Source: Rouxiella sp. S1S-2 (GTDB lineage Bacteria > Pseudomonadota > Gammaproteobacteria > Enterobacterales > Enterobacteriaceae). Taken from it: a DNA stretch of 64,000 nucleotides. Each line of letters starts with the position of its first letter. Within the stretch, counting starts at the first letter, position 1. The translations under genes were made by a program, and so were the position numbers. The notes beneath the pieces were generated by a model. That model was not told where the DNA came from. It made no database searches and saw only the letters and a list, made by a program, of their open reading frames with translations. Location: NCBI RefSeq assembly GCF_009208105.1, contig NZ_WFKL01000001.1:4030001-4094000 (forward strand), written 5' to 3'. Below, piece after piece: positions 17,785 to 26,997 of this stretch.

Positions 17785-18732
17785 TTATTTCGTCTTGATA
17801 AAGCCTTTCTGTACCAGATATTTAGCTGCAACTTTTTTGGCATCTGCACCACCGACCGCAATTTGTGCGTTAAGTTTTTGCAGCGTTGGGCCATCGAGTG
17901 AGGCAAACACCGGTTTCAGCAATTCAGGGATCTGCGGATACGCTTTCAATACTGATTCACGAATAATCGGCGCAGGCGCATAGATTGGCTGCACGCCTTT
18001 AGGATCCTGCAGTGTTACCAGCCCCAGCGCGGCGACCGGGCCATCCGTGCCGTAGGCCATCGCCGCATTAACGCCAGAGGTTTTCTCGGCTGCGGCCTTA
18101 ATGGTGACTGCCGTATCTCCGCCCGCCAGCGACAACAGCTGATTTTGCTTGAGCTTGAATCCATAGGCATTTTCAAAAGCCGGTAGCGCGTCAGGGCGTT
18201 CAATAAATTCGGCCGAGGCCGCCAGCTTGAAATCACCGCCGCCGTTAACCCACTTGCCTAAATCTTCCAGTGTTTGTAGATGATTTGCTGTAGCAATGTC
18301 CTGACGTACTGCGATGGTCCAGGTGTTGTTGGCCGGAGACGGGTCAAGCCAGACAATTTTGTTCTGGTCGTAATCGAGCTTTTTCACCTTCTCATAGCCC
18401 TGTTGAGCATTTTTCCACGCAGGGTCTTTCTCGTCAGAGAAGAAGAATGCACCATTGCCGGTATATTCAGGATAGATATCAATCTCGCCTGCGGTGATCG
18501 CACCGCGCAGCACCTTGGTGTTACCGAGCTGCAGCTTATTGGTGGTCTTGATGCCGTTGGCCTCAAGCACCTGCACAATCAGATTTCCGAGCAGCGAACC
18601 TTCGGTATCGATTTTTGAACCGACTTTCACACTGTCTGCCGCTTGAGCAGAAAAACTCAAGGTGCCGAGCACAGCCATTGCCGCTGCGGCAGCTATACTT
18701 CTCAATCGAGCATTACCCATTGTGCGCGCCAT
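17785..18732 (-). CDS. osmF: Osmoprotectant-binding periplasmic protein OsmF (YehZ)
   Basis: A 315-aa solute-binding protein. The signal peptide ends at SFSAQA-AD, about residue 32. The mature part follows the OpuAC/quaternary-amine-binding layout: VKVGSKIDTEGSLLGNLIVQ, then GEIDIYPEYTGNGAFFF and NNTWTIAVRQD. It is the first gene of the osmF-yehY-yehX-yehW operon. In E. coli this operon is RpoS- and osmotically controlled; the upstream 249 bp are AT-rich, but I could not single out an RpoS promoter. Confidence 0.94.
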   Translation of the reverse strand: MARTMGNARLRSIAAAAAMAVLGTLSFSAQAADSVKVGSKIDTEGSLLGNLIVQVLEANGIKTTNKLQLGNTKVLRGAITAGEIDIYPEYTGNGAFFFSDEKDPAWKNAQQGYEKVKKLDYDQNKIVWLDPSPANNTWTIAVRQDIATANHLQTLEDLGKWVNGGGDFKLAASAEFIERPDALPAFENAYGFKLKQNQLLSLAGGDTAVTIKAAAEKTSGVNAAMAYGTDGPVAALGLVTLQDPKGVQPIYAPAPIIRESVLKAYPQIPELLKPVFASLDGPTLQKLNAQIAVGGADAKKVAAKYLVQKGFIKTK

Positions 18733-18981
18733 GTTATTTCCTCATATCGGAGTGAAGACCGGCTTAGATCAAGGTTAAAAAGCAAAAATGTGTTCATAAA
18801 ATGAGAGTGTTACAAGGATAGTTCAATTTTTGCCGAGAGCACAAAAAGGCCAATCATCAAATCAGCTGCTATGTGGGGAGTAAAATGACTTTTATTGCAT
18901 AGCTTTACTAAAAATTAGCTTAACAACCCAATCAATCACAACGCCGTATCAGGCGGTATTTAATTGAGTAATGAGGCAAAT

Positions 18982-20034
18982 ATGACCATTCGTACCCAAC
19001 CCAGAAAGGTGAACGCTGCCGTAGTAAACAGTCATCAACAAATGAGTTTTCACGATTTACAGCTCAAAGCACCGCATCAAAACGAAGTCGGCGTAAGAAT
19101 TGTAGCCTGCGGAATTTGTCATACCGATCTTGGCTTTCTCAGTGAAGGTTCTATCCTCGGCCATGAGGGCGCGGGAATTGTCGAACAGGTCGGCAGCGCA
19201 GTAACGGCCGTTAAACCGGGCGACCACGTATTGCTCTCTTATCAGTCCTGCGGGCAATGTGCGCCGTGCCATGAAAGTCAGCCTTTCAACTGCGAGCACT
19301 TCGCCAAGCTCAATTTTGGCTTTCAACGCTTGGACGGCAGCAGCGCCTATCCCGAAGGCGTTCAAGGGCACTTTTTTGGACAGTCGGCGTTTGCCAATTA
19401 TTGCCTGGTGACCGAACAAAATTTGGTGAAAATCGCGCCGGAATTCCCGCTAGAAGTGCTCGCACCACTGGGCTGCGGCATGCAAACCGGCGCAGGAACG
19501 GTGCTTAATACGCTGAAAGTTAAGGCCGGTGAAAGCCTGATGGTGATGGGCACCGGTGCCGTCGGCCTGGCAGCAGTGATGGCGGCTAAAATTGCCGGTG
19601 CCAAAACGATTATCGCGGTCGACCGTGATCCCGCTCGGCTGGCGCTGGCAATCAGGCTGGGCGCCACCGAATCGATCAATTCGGATGAAGAAAATTACCT
19701 CGCCACGCTGTGCCCACACTTGGACTACGTTATCGACACCACTGGCATTGGCCACCTGGATGAACTCGCGCAGGAGGTTTTAAAAGAAGGCGGTACACTG
19801 GTTCGCCTCACCGGTTCCTGCGGCGAAACCTTAACTCGCGGGCGTAAAGCCATTAGCGTGGTTCAGGGCGACTCGGTCGCGCAGGATTTCCTTCCCAGGC
19901 TGGTGGAATATTGGCAACAGGGCCGTTTCCCGGTAGAGCAACTGATCACTTACTACCACTTTGACGACATTAATCGTGCTCTGAAGGACGCTCAAAACGG
20001 CAAGGTAATCAAGCCGGTGCTGGTTTGGGACTGA
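18982..20034 (+). CDS. Zinc-dependent alcohol dehydrogenase (aryl-alcohol type)
   Basis: A 350-aa medium-chain dehydrogenase. Catalytic zinc ligands are in CGICHTD (Cys) and GHEGAGIVEQVG (His-Glu). The structural zinc loop is CGQCAPCHESQPFNCEHF. The NAD motif is GTGAVGLAAVMAAKIAG near residue 187. The domain pattern resembles benzyl/aryl-alcohol dehydrogenases (XylB type). I chose the ATG at 18982 (GAGG upstream) over the TTG at 18964. An MFS transporter follows on the same strand after 181 bp and may move the substrate. Confidence 0.88.
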   Translation: MTIRTQPRKVNAAVVNSHQQMSFHDLQLKAPHQNEVGVRIVACGICHTDLGFLSEGSILGHEGAGIVEQVGSAVTAVKPGDHVLLSYQSCGQCAPCHESQPFNCEHFAKLNFGFQRLDGSSAYPEGVQGHFFGQSAFANYCLVTEQNLVKIAPEFPLEVLAPLGCGMQTGAGTVLNTLKVKAGESLMVMGTGAVGLAAVMAAKIAGAKTIIAVDRDPARLALAIRLGATESINSDEENYLATLCPHLDYVIDTTGIGHLDELAQEVLKEGGTLVRLTGSCGETLTRGRKAISVVQGDSVAQDFLPRLVEYWQQGRFPVEQLITYYHFDDINRALKDAQNGKVIKPVLVWD

Positions 20035-20215
20035 ATTATTTGGGCAAATCTATCAGGAAAGTAAGCGGTCAAGAAGAGTACAGGGATTCGCTGGCGGCGG
20101 CGATTTTACTCAATTTTTAAGAATTATTTATTTTAATTTATAACTAATTTGCGCTTGTAGCTTGGGTGTCTGGACGTCTATACTGCTTTTTTTTGATAAA
20201 AGCGTAGTATAAAAA

Positions 20216-21709
20216 ATGTCTGACACAACACTTGCGGCCTCTTCAGCCGCCTCATCAGGGGTTACAAACACATCCAGCGCCGACGACCAGCCGACGCTGA
20301 TCCGTTCTGCAGCTGACATCACTCGCCTGGTTAATCAGGGCGCAACCAAGCTGAGCGATGCACGCATCGTGGTCGCTATCGCACTGGGGGGCGTTTTCCT
20401 CGACGCCTACGACCTCGGTGGACTGGCGTTCGGCATGAAAGACATTACTCGTCAATTCGGGTTGTCACCGTCGGGTGCAGGTCTGGTGGCTTCCGCCATT
20501 ACGCTGGGTGCTATCGTTGGCGCTCTGTTTGGCGGTTATTTGACTGACAAAATTGGCCGCTATCGCGTATTTATGGCCGACATGTTCTTCTTCGTGGTCG
20601 CCGCACTGGCCTGTGCTTTTGCCCCCAATGAATGGGTGCTGGGTGCTTCGCGCTTCGTGATGGGCATCGGCGTGGGTATCGATCTGCCGGTGGCGATGGC
20701 GTTTTTAGCCGAGTTCTCGAAGCTTTCGGGACGCGGAAACAAAGCCTCGCGTGTCGCCATGTGGTGCCCGACCTGGTATGCGGCTATCAGTATTTCGTAC
20801 CTGTTGGTGCTGCTGCTTTACGCGGTGCTGCCTGCCGGTCAAACCGATATTCTGTGGCGTTTAATCCTTGGCTTCGGCGCTGTTCCGGCACTGCTTATCA
20901 TCGCCATTCGCCACCGTTATATGAATGAATCGCCGGTGTGGACAGCGAATCAAGGGGATTTGGAAGGCGCGGCGGCTATTCTTCGTCGTTCATACAATAT
21001 CAATGTTGAAGTGGCCGACGATGCCAACCTGACGCCCCAGCCCCCAGTGCGCAAGGCTGCCTGGAGCAACTATGCCACTCTGCTGAAAGGCGTTTATCTG
21101 AAGCGCACGATTTTAGCGACGGTGACCTCGCTGGTTTCTCCGTTCGCCTACAACGCCGTCGCCTTTGGTCTGCCGGTTATTCTTTCGACCTTTCTGGCAC
21201 AGTCACTTATCAGCACTATCCTGTTCTCACTGGGTCTGAACCTGTGCTTCGCCTTCGTTGGCGGCCTGTTGGCGGTGCGTTTGGTGCCGAAGATGGGGGC
21301 GTGGAACATGACGGTGATTGGTTACACGCTACAGCTGATTGCCATGATTGGACTGGCGCTGGTCGGGCGTCCGTCGGACAGTGCCGAAGCGGCGATCTCG
21401 ATTTCGATGCTGGCGCTGTTCCTGTTTGGTCAAGGATTTGGTCCAGGTTCTCATACCATGACCTTCGCCTCGCTGAGCTACCCGACGTCTCTGCGTGGCG
21501 TTGGCGTCGGCTTTAACCAGATTCTGGTGCGCGCCAGCTCCACTGCTTCGCTATTCCTGTTCCCGGTGCTCTCTGCAGCGCTCGGTACTGGCGTGTTCTG
21601 GGTTATCGCTTTTGCGCCACTGATTGGGCTGATTGTGCTGCTGGCGATTCGCTGGGAGCCGTCCGGTTATGACGTGGATGCGGAAGATTTTGAACAAATA
21701 AAAGCATAA
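20216..21709 (+). CDS. MFS transporter, sugar/aromatic-acid type
   Basis: A 497-aa protein with 12 predicted helices preceded by a 45-residue Ser/Ala-rich cytosolic N-terminus. MFS motif A is GGYLTDKIGRYRVF near residue 103. The SRFVMGIGVGIDLPVAMAFL stretch fits the metabolite:H+ symporter group. The position after an aryl-alcohol-type dehydrogenase suggests uptake of an aromatic or related compound (inference). A strong terminator follows. Confidence 0.85.
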   Translation: MSDTTLAASSAASSGVTNTSSADDQPTLIRSAADITRLVNQGATKLSDARIVVAIALGGVFLDAYDLGGLAFGMKDITRQFGLSPSGAGLVASAITLGAIVGALFGGYLTDKIGRYRVFMADMFFFVVAALACAFAPNEWVLGASRFVMGIGVGIDLPVAMAFLAEFSKLSGRGNKASRVAMWCPTWYAAISISYLLVLLLYAVLPAGQTDILWRLILGFGAVPALLIIAIRHRYMNESPVWTANQGDLEGAAAILRRSYNINVEVADDANLTPQPPVRKAAWSNYATLLKGVYLKRTILATVTSLVSPFAYNAVAFGLPVILSTFLAQSLISTILFSLGLNLCFAFVGGLLAVRLVPKMGAWNMTVIGYTLQLIAMIGLALVGRPSDSAEAAISISMLALFLFGQGFGPGSHTMTFASLSYPTSLRGVGVGFNQILVRASSTASLFLFPVLSAALGTGVFWVIAFAPLIGLIVLLAIRWEPSGYDVDAEDFEQIKA

Positions 21710-21716
21710 ACTTTAA

Positions 21717-21747
21717 CGCCCCCACTTGCTTGAGTGGGGGCGTTTTT
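21717..21747 (+). terminator. Rho-independent terminator after the MFS gene
   Basis: A perfect 9-bp stem CGCCCCCAC/GTGGGGGCG is followed by TTTTT. Confidence 0.9.
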
Positions 21748-21760
21748 ATCTCACCAGCTA

Positions 21761-22867
21761 TCACACCAGCGGCGCCCTCGGCGCAAACACTGCCTCAACG
21801 CCCGCCTCGGTCATCATCACTACCAGCTCCTGCCCGCCGCTAGGTCGGCTTTGTGCAAATTCGAGTTCACTGGCAAACAGCGGGCTGGCCCACAGCAGAT
21901 TCACCGGATCGCCATAACAGCTGGGCAACGCAAACTTGCCGACGGATGCCCCAAGAGCCGCCGAAATGATATGGCCCTCATAACCTAGCGGCGCGGCCGG
22001 TGAAACCAGCGTATGTCCCTCCCCCAACCAGGTTAAAGACTCCCACGGCAGTTGAGCATAGCCGGAAATTGCGCTGGCCATTTGCACGGCATTCGCCTCA
22101 TCGACGTACTCCTTACCCACGGCAAATGCCAGCTCGATGCGGCGATGGTGTTCAGCCTCATCATTGAAAATAAGCTCAATCTGCGGCATCGGACGGATGC
22201 TCATTCCCATCGTAAAGAAGTAGTAATTTTCATCATCTTCATGTTGGGAAATGGCCATCGGCGGCCAGGTCCCCTGATCAATGGCATAATATTTAACCGC
22301 TGGACCAAAACGCTGCTCGTAGCAGGCAACAAAATTACGCTGAATTTTCGGCCACGGATTGTGTTCCTCATGCGCCCAGTCGCGCCAGAATTGACGCGTT
22401 TTATCGGCCAGGGCGTACTGCGTATTGGTTGAGGCCGAGCCCAGCGGAAAGGTCAGCGGGTTTTGCTGAATGCAACCGGCGGAATAACTGACGGAGTGAT
22501 CGATGTACAAACTCCAACCGGGGATGACCGCCAACAGCAGGCCGTGATACCACAGCGCTGCGCCGTCATCGCTTTCATTCCACAGGATCTGAATGCCGGC
22601 CGGATCCAGCGGCGCTTCGGCCTCCAGGCTACGGCAGTATTGTGCGGCGAGCATCGGCGGCAAACCGTAGGCCAAGGCCTCACTGTCATCCTGCTGCGGT
22701 GCAGGCGACAGGTTTCTTACCCAACAGCCGCGCATACGCGGGAAACGCTCTCGCAAGTCTTCCCGCGCATAGATGTAGAGATAGACGACCCGCTCATCCT
22801 GCTCGACGATGGCAAACAAGGTTTTTTTATCGTTACTGACTTCAGCAATTATTTCTGATTGGCGCAT
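21761..22867 (-). CDS. Probable suppressor-of-fused (SUFU)-like domain protein
   Basis: A 368-aa soluble protein without a signal peptide. The C-terminal part (WESLTWLGEGHTLVSP near residue 275; LLWASPLFASELEFAQSR near residue 325) resembles the SUFU domain, which in bacteria often appears in toxin-immunity settings. The N-terminal half (KTLFAIVEQDERVVYLYIYA ... MRGCWVRNLSPAP) is not recognised. The assignment rests on pattern memory only. It converges on the MFS gene across the terminator; no toxin gene is adjacent. Confidence 0.5.
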   Translation of the reverse strand: MRQSEIIAEVSNDKKTLFAIVEQDERVVYLYIYAREDLRERFPRMRGCWVRNLSPAPQQDDSEALAYGLPPMLAAQYCRSLEAEAPLDPAGIQILWNESDDGAALWYHGLLLAVIPGWSLYIDHSVSYSAGCIQQNPLTFPLGSASTNTQYALADKTRQFWRDWAHEEHNPWPKIQRNFVACYEQRFGPAVKYYAIDQGTWPPMAISQHEDDENYYFFTMGMSIRPMPQIELIFNDEAEHHRRIELAFAVGKEYVDEANAVQMASAISGYAQLPWESLTWLGEGHTLVSPAAPLGYEGHIISAALGASVGKFALPSCYGDPVNLLWASPLFASELEFAQSRPSGGQELVVMMTEAGVEAVFAPRAPLV

Positions 22868-23005
22868 GCTACCTCAATGGGGTTAAGCCGCTTCTTGTTC
22901 TATGAGGTAAAGTGTAGAACGTCTTATGTGCGAGCATAACGGGCAAAAATCCCAAAACTCGCATTAAAAGCGTTGATAACAGTGATTTTTAGCTAAAATT
23001 TCTGC

Positions 23006-23902
23006 TTATCGGCAGTAAAGTCGGAACAGCTGAGCCAAATGTGCGGCCATCGGTGACAGGGTCGATTCTTTTCTTTGTATTAAATGAAAGGTTGCCTTGG
23101 GCAGCGGAAGATCCAGGTTCATCGCGACCAAACTTTGACCAAGCAGCGGATCATTGATGATATCGGCCGAAAGTACGCTAAGAAAATCCGTCTTGGCCAG
23201 CAGGCTGGTGCAGGACATAAACGTCTCGCACACCACGCTAATTTTGGGTTCGACCTTCATTTCGCTAAAAATCTCACCCAACAGTTTGTAGTAGCTGCCT
23301 CTCGGCGTGGGCATGGTCCAATCGCAGTGCAGCAGTTCTTTTATTGAACGTGCTTTCTCCAGCGGATGCCCGCGTCGGCAGACCACCTGATACTCCTTAT
23401 CCATAAGTTTTTCATATAACAATTCGTTATCATAGGTGCTTGGGTAATAAGTATTGATGGTGAAGTCCAACTCGCCCTGACGCAACTCGGGGATCATCGA
23501 CACCAGTTGGCCTTCGGCAATTCTGACCTTAACGTCAGGAAACTCGCGGTGAAAGCGGTCAATAACCAAGGGCATAATCGTTCGCGCAATACTCGCCCCC
23601 ACGCCAATGTTCACCTGTCCGCTGGTTGCGCCCAATCGTTGGGCGATATCCTCCTGTGCGACGCGTAATTCCTCGAGTATCAGGCTGGCACGCTTGAAAA
23701 AAATCTCCCCGCACTCGGTCAATGTCACCCCCTGACGGCGACGAATAAACAGCTGTGCGCCCAGCCCGCTTTCCAATTCTTTTATCGACTTGGTCAACGC
23801 CGGTTGTGAAAGGCTCAAAGTACGGCTGGCCGCGCGAATACTGCCCTGACGAGTTACCGCAACAAAAGCACGCAGTTGATGCATTTTGATTTGTGATGCC
23901 AT
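23006..23902 (-). CDS. abgR: LysR-family regulator AbgR
   Basis: A 298-aa LysR-type regulator. The N-terminal HTH is MHQLRAFVAVTRQGSIRAAS, then LSLSQPALTKSIKELESGLG, followed by a substrate-binding domain (GQVNIGVGASIARTIMPLVI; GELDFTINTYYPSTYDN) that tracks E. coli AbgR. It is divergent from abgA, as in E. coli, and should regulate abgABT in response to p-aminobenzoyl-glutamate or a related compound. Confidence 0.92.
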   Translation of the reverse strand: MASQIKMHQLRAFVAVTRQGSIRAASRTLSLSQPALTKSIKELESGLGAQLFIRRRQGVTLTECGEIFFKRASLILEELRVAQEDIAQRLGATSGQVNIGVGASIARTIMPLVIDRFHREFPDVKVRIAEGQLVSMIPELRQGELDFTINTYYPSTYDNELLYEKLMDKEYQVVCRRGHPLEKARSIKELLHCDWTMPTPRGSYYKLLGEIFSEMKVEPKISVVCETFMSCTSLLAKTDFLSVLSADIINDPLLGQSLVAMNLDLPLPKATFHLIQRKESTLSPMAAHLAQLFRLYCR

Positions 23903-23910
23903 AGCTCAAT

Positions 23911-23927
23911 GATAACCCCTGATTATC
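23911..23927. promoter_or_regulatory. Palindrome in the abgR-abgA intergenic region
   Basis: GATAA-N7-TTATC (17 bp) lies just upstream of the abgR start in the divergent region. Its size and position fit a LysR recognition site, but no experimental AbgR site is known to me for comparison. Confidence 0.4.
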
Positions 23928-24044
23928 ACCCGAAAGATTTTGGCATCTTATACGCCCTGGTCGCTTTGTGTACATTGAAATCAAAGCGTCATATTTCTTT
24001 CATGCAAAATATTGGTCTTACCTACGGCAAAAAGAGAGCTAATC

Positions 24045-25394
24045 ATGGTTACCCAAGCATCTGACTTAATGGATACATCTACCCTGCTGGCGCTTTGTGA
24101 TCGCGTCGACGGCTATTTTCCCGAGTTGCAAAAACAGCGCCGAGACCTGCATAAATATGCCGAATCAGGATGGCTTGAGTTTCGCACCTCCACTCTGGTC
24201 GCCGAACGGCTCAATGAACTGGGCTACAGCCTGCAACTCGGCCGTGAAGTGATCGATGCCGATTCGCGCATGGGCCTGCCCTCTGCACAGGAGTTGCAAC
24301 GTCAGGAACAGCGCGCGTTGGAACAGGGAGCGATTGCCCGCTGGATGCCGCATTTCTCGGGTGGCTTTACCGGCATTGTGGCAACGCTTGCCACCGGTAA
24401 GCCCGGCCCGACGCTGGCTTATCGGGTCGACATGGATGCGCTGGACCTGAATGAGGTGCTGGATGACGCGCATCGTCCCTACCGCGAAGGTTTTGCATCA
24501 TTAAACGGCGGCATGATGCACGCCTGCGGTCACGACGGTCACACCACTATCGGGCTTGGGCTAGCTCAACTGCTGATGGAAATTCGCGACCAGCTTTGCG
24601 GCACCCTTAAACTGATTTTCCAACCGGCGGAGGAAGGCACGCGCGGCGCGAAATCTATGGTGGCGGCAGGCGTCGTGGATGACGTCGATTTCTTTACCGC
24701 CGTGCATATTGGCACCGGCGTCCCCGCCGACCACATCGTCTGCGGCAACGATACCTTTATGGCCACCACTAAACTTGATGTCACCTTTACCGGCGTTGCG
24801 GCCCACGCGGGCGGCAATCCCGAGCAGGGACGCAATGCGCTGCTGGCGGCGGCACAGGCGACGCTGGGTCTGCACGCCCTGCCGCGCCACAGTGCGGGCA
24901 GCTCGCGTATAAATGTCGGTGTGCTGCAGGCCGGAACGGGGCGCAACGTGGTGCCATCGAGCGCCATGATGAAGGTTGAAACGCGCGGTTCCACCAATGA
25001 GGTAAACGAATTTATTTATCAGCAGGCGCTCAAGGTCATTTCCGGCGCGGCAGAAATGTATCAGGTCAAGTTTGAAACGAAATTGATGGGTGCCGCGCAA
25101 AGCAGTCAACCTACCGAGGCTTGGGTTAACTATATTCATCGTCAAGCCGAACAATTAGGGTTGTTCGATAACATCATCGACAGTCAGGAAGGCGCGGCGG
25201 GTTCGGAAGACGCCACCTATATGATGGAGCGCGTTAAATCGCTGGGCGGTCAGGCCTCTTACGTCATCTTTGGCACTGACCTGAGTGCGGGACACCACAA
25301 CGAGAAGTTTGATTTTGACGAAAGAGTGATGGCGCAGGGCATCAAAACCCTGGCCGCGCTGGCGTTAAATATTCACTCGTTCACCCAGGAGTAA
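24045..25394 (+). CDS. abgA: p-aminobenzoyl-glutamate hydrolase subunit A
   Basis: A 449-aa M20D metallopeptidase subunit that, with AbgB, splits p-aminobenzoyl-glutamate (a folate breakdown product) into p-aminobenzoate and glutamate in the cytoplasm. Metal-site motifs visible are YRVDMDALDL, MMHACGHDGHT near residue 166 and FQPAEEGTRGA near residue 200, plus a late GHHNEKFDFDE. I chose the ATG at 24045 with GAGAG upstream; the homologous region DLHKYAESGWLEFRTSTLVA supports it. abgB follows after 2 bp. Confidence 0.93.
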   Translation: MVTQASDLMDTSTLLALCDRVDGYFPELQKQRRDLHKYAESGWLEFRTSTLVAERLNELGYSLQLGREVIDADSRMGLPSAQELQRQEQRALEQGAIARWMPHFSGGFTGIVATLATGKPGPTLAYRVDMDALDLNEVLDDAHRPYREGFASLNGGMMHACGHDGHTTIGLGLAQLLMEIRDQLCGTLKLIFQPAEEGTRGAKSMVAAGVVDDVDFFTAVHIGTGVPADHIVCGNDTFMATTKLDVTFTGVAAHAGGNPEQGRNALLAAAQATLGLHALPRHSAGSSRINVGVLQAGTGRNVVPSSAMMKVETRGSTNEVNEFIYQQALKVISGAAEMYQVKFETKLMGAAQSSQPTEAWVNYIHRQAEQLGLFDNIIDSQEGAAGSEDATYMMERVKSLGGQASYVIFGTDLSAGHHNEKFDFDERVMAQGIKTLAALALNIHSFTQE

Positions 25395-25396
25395 CG

Positions 25397-26869
25397 ATGT
25401 CTGATTCTACAGTTATCCCGACTCATCAACACGTTGTCAGTTTTATCAATGACTTTATCGATACCCAGCGCGATACCCTGTCGGCTATCAGTGATGATAT
25501 CTGGGATCACCCTGAAACGCGTTTTGAAGAGTCACACTCTTCTGCCCTGCTGGCCGACAAACTCGAAGCATCGGGTTTTAAGGTGGAGCGCGGTGTCGGC
25601 GGGATGGAGACGGCGTTTGTCGCCAGCTTCGGTGAAGGCAAACCCATAATTGCCCTGCTTGGCGAGTTTGACGCGCTGGCGGGCCTGAGCCAAAAGGCCG
25701 GCTGTGACTTCGCGCAACCGCTAGAGGAAAACGGCAACGGCCACGGCTGTGGGCATAATCTGCTCGGCACCGCGGCGCTGGGCGGGGCACTGGCGGTAAA
25801 AGCCTGGATAGAAAAAGAAGGGCTAAAAGGCACGGTGCGCTTTTACGGCTGTCCGGGCGAAGAAGGCGGTTCTGGCAAGACATTCATGGCGCGAGAAGGC
25901 CTGTTTAACGACGTTGATGCCGCCCTGACCTGGCATCCAGAAACCTTTAGCGGCATGTTCAGCAACCCGACGCTGGCCAATATTCAGGCCGCGTTTCGCT
26001 TTAAAGGCACGGCGTCTCACGCCGCCGCCGCGCCGCATCTGGGTCGCAGCGCACTTGACGCCCTAACGCTGATGAACACCGGCGCCAATTTCCTGCGCGA
26101 ACATATTATTCAGGAAGCGCGGGTGCATTATGCCGTGACCAACGCGGGCGGGATTTCGCCAAACGTCGTGCAGGCCGACGCCGAGGTGCTGTATCTGGTG
26201 CGCGCACCGCAGATGGATCAGGCGCAGGCCATTTTCGAGCGCGTGACAGATATTGCCAAAGGTGCCGCACTGATGACCGGAACCAGCATGTCCATGCGCT
26301 TTGACAAAGCGTGCTCCAACTATGCGCCAAACCACGCACTGGAGAAAGTGATGTACCAGCAGGTGCTGGCATTTGGCACACCGCAGTACAGTGAGGAGGA
26401 GCAGGCGTTTGCCCGCGCTATTCACGCGACGCTCAGCGAACAGGACATTGATGCCTGCCTGACCACGATGGCTAAAACCGGCGGTGTTGACGGTAAAGTC
26501 TTTGCCGAAACGCTGCGCACCGCGCCACTTACCGAGGCAGTTGCCCCTTACAGCCCCAGCGATAACATCCTCTATGGCTCAACCGATGTCGGTGACGTGA
26601 GCTGGCTGGTGCCCACAGCGCAATGTTTCAGTCCGTGCTTCGTGGTGGGTTCGCCGCTGCACACCTGGCAAATTGTATCGCAGGGACGCACTTCTATTGC
26701 GCACAAAGGTATGTGTCTGGCGGCCAAAGTCATGGCCTCAACGGTGATTGCGCTACTGGATTCTCCCGCCACGCTTGAGCTCTGCCAGCGGGAGCATCGT
26801 GCCGTTCGTGCACACCGCCCCTACCACTGTCCGATCCCCGAGGGGATTACCCCTTCACCTTTAAAGTAA
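25397..26869 (+). CDS. abgB: p-aminobenzoyl-glutamate hydrolase subunit B
   Basis: A 490-aa M20D peptidase-family subunit that forms the heterodimeric hydrolase with AbgA. Motifs: LLGEFDALAGLS near residue 90, NGHGCGHNLLGTAALGGA near residue 115, and GCPGEEGGSGKTFMARE near residue 152. The C-terminus carries GSTDVGDVSWLVPTAQ and SPLHTW, with late metal or substrate residues. The length matches E. coli AbgB (481 aa). The spacing to abgA implies coupling. Confidence 0.93.
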   Translation: MSDSTVIPTHQHVVSFINDFIDTQRDTLSAISDDIWDHPETRFEESHSSALLADKLEASGFKVERGVGGMETAFVASFGEGKPIIALLGEFDALAGLSQKAGCDFAQPLEENGNGHGCGHNLLGTAALGGALAVKAWIEKEGLKGTVRFYGCPGEEGGSGKTFMAREGLFNDVDAALTWHPETFSGMFSNPTLANIQAAFRFKGTASHAAAAPHLGRSALDALTLMNTGANFLREHIIQEARVHYAVTNAGGISPNVVQADAEVLYLVRAPQMDQAQAIFERVTDIAKGAALMTGTSMSMRFDKACSNYAPNHALEKVMYQQVLAFGTPQYSEEEQAFARAIHATLSEQDIDACLTTMAKTGGVDGKVFAETLRTAPLTEAVAPYSPSDNILYGSTDVGDVSWLVPTAQCFSPCFVVGSPLHTWQIVSQGRTSIAHKGMCLAAKVMASTVIALLDSPATLELCQREHRAVRAHRPYHCPIPEGITPSPLK

Positions 26870-26887
26870 AAATATAAAAAGATCTGC

Positions 26888-26922
26888 CCCTGCGTCGACC
26901 ATCGTTCAATGCCGACGCAGGG
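26888..26922. other. Hairpin between abgB and abgT
   Basis: CCCTGCGTCG and CGACGCAGGG form a perfect 10-bp stem with a 15-nt loop. It has no clear U-tract, so an mRNA-processing or stabilising hairpin, or weak attenuator between abgAB and abgT, is likelier than a full terminator. Confidence 0.6.
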
Positions 26923-26997
26923 TATAAAAAATAATAAAACCGTACGGCACGACCGGCGGGGATCTCATGACCGACTATTTTTCGACGAGGGTTTTTA

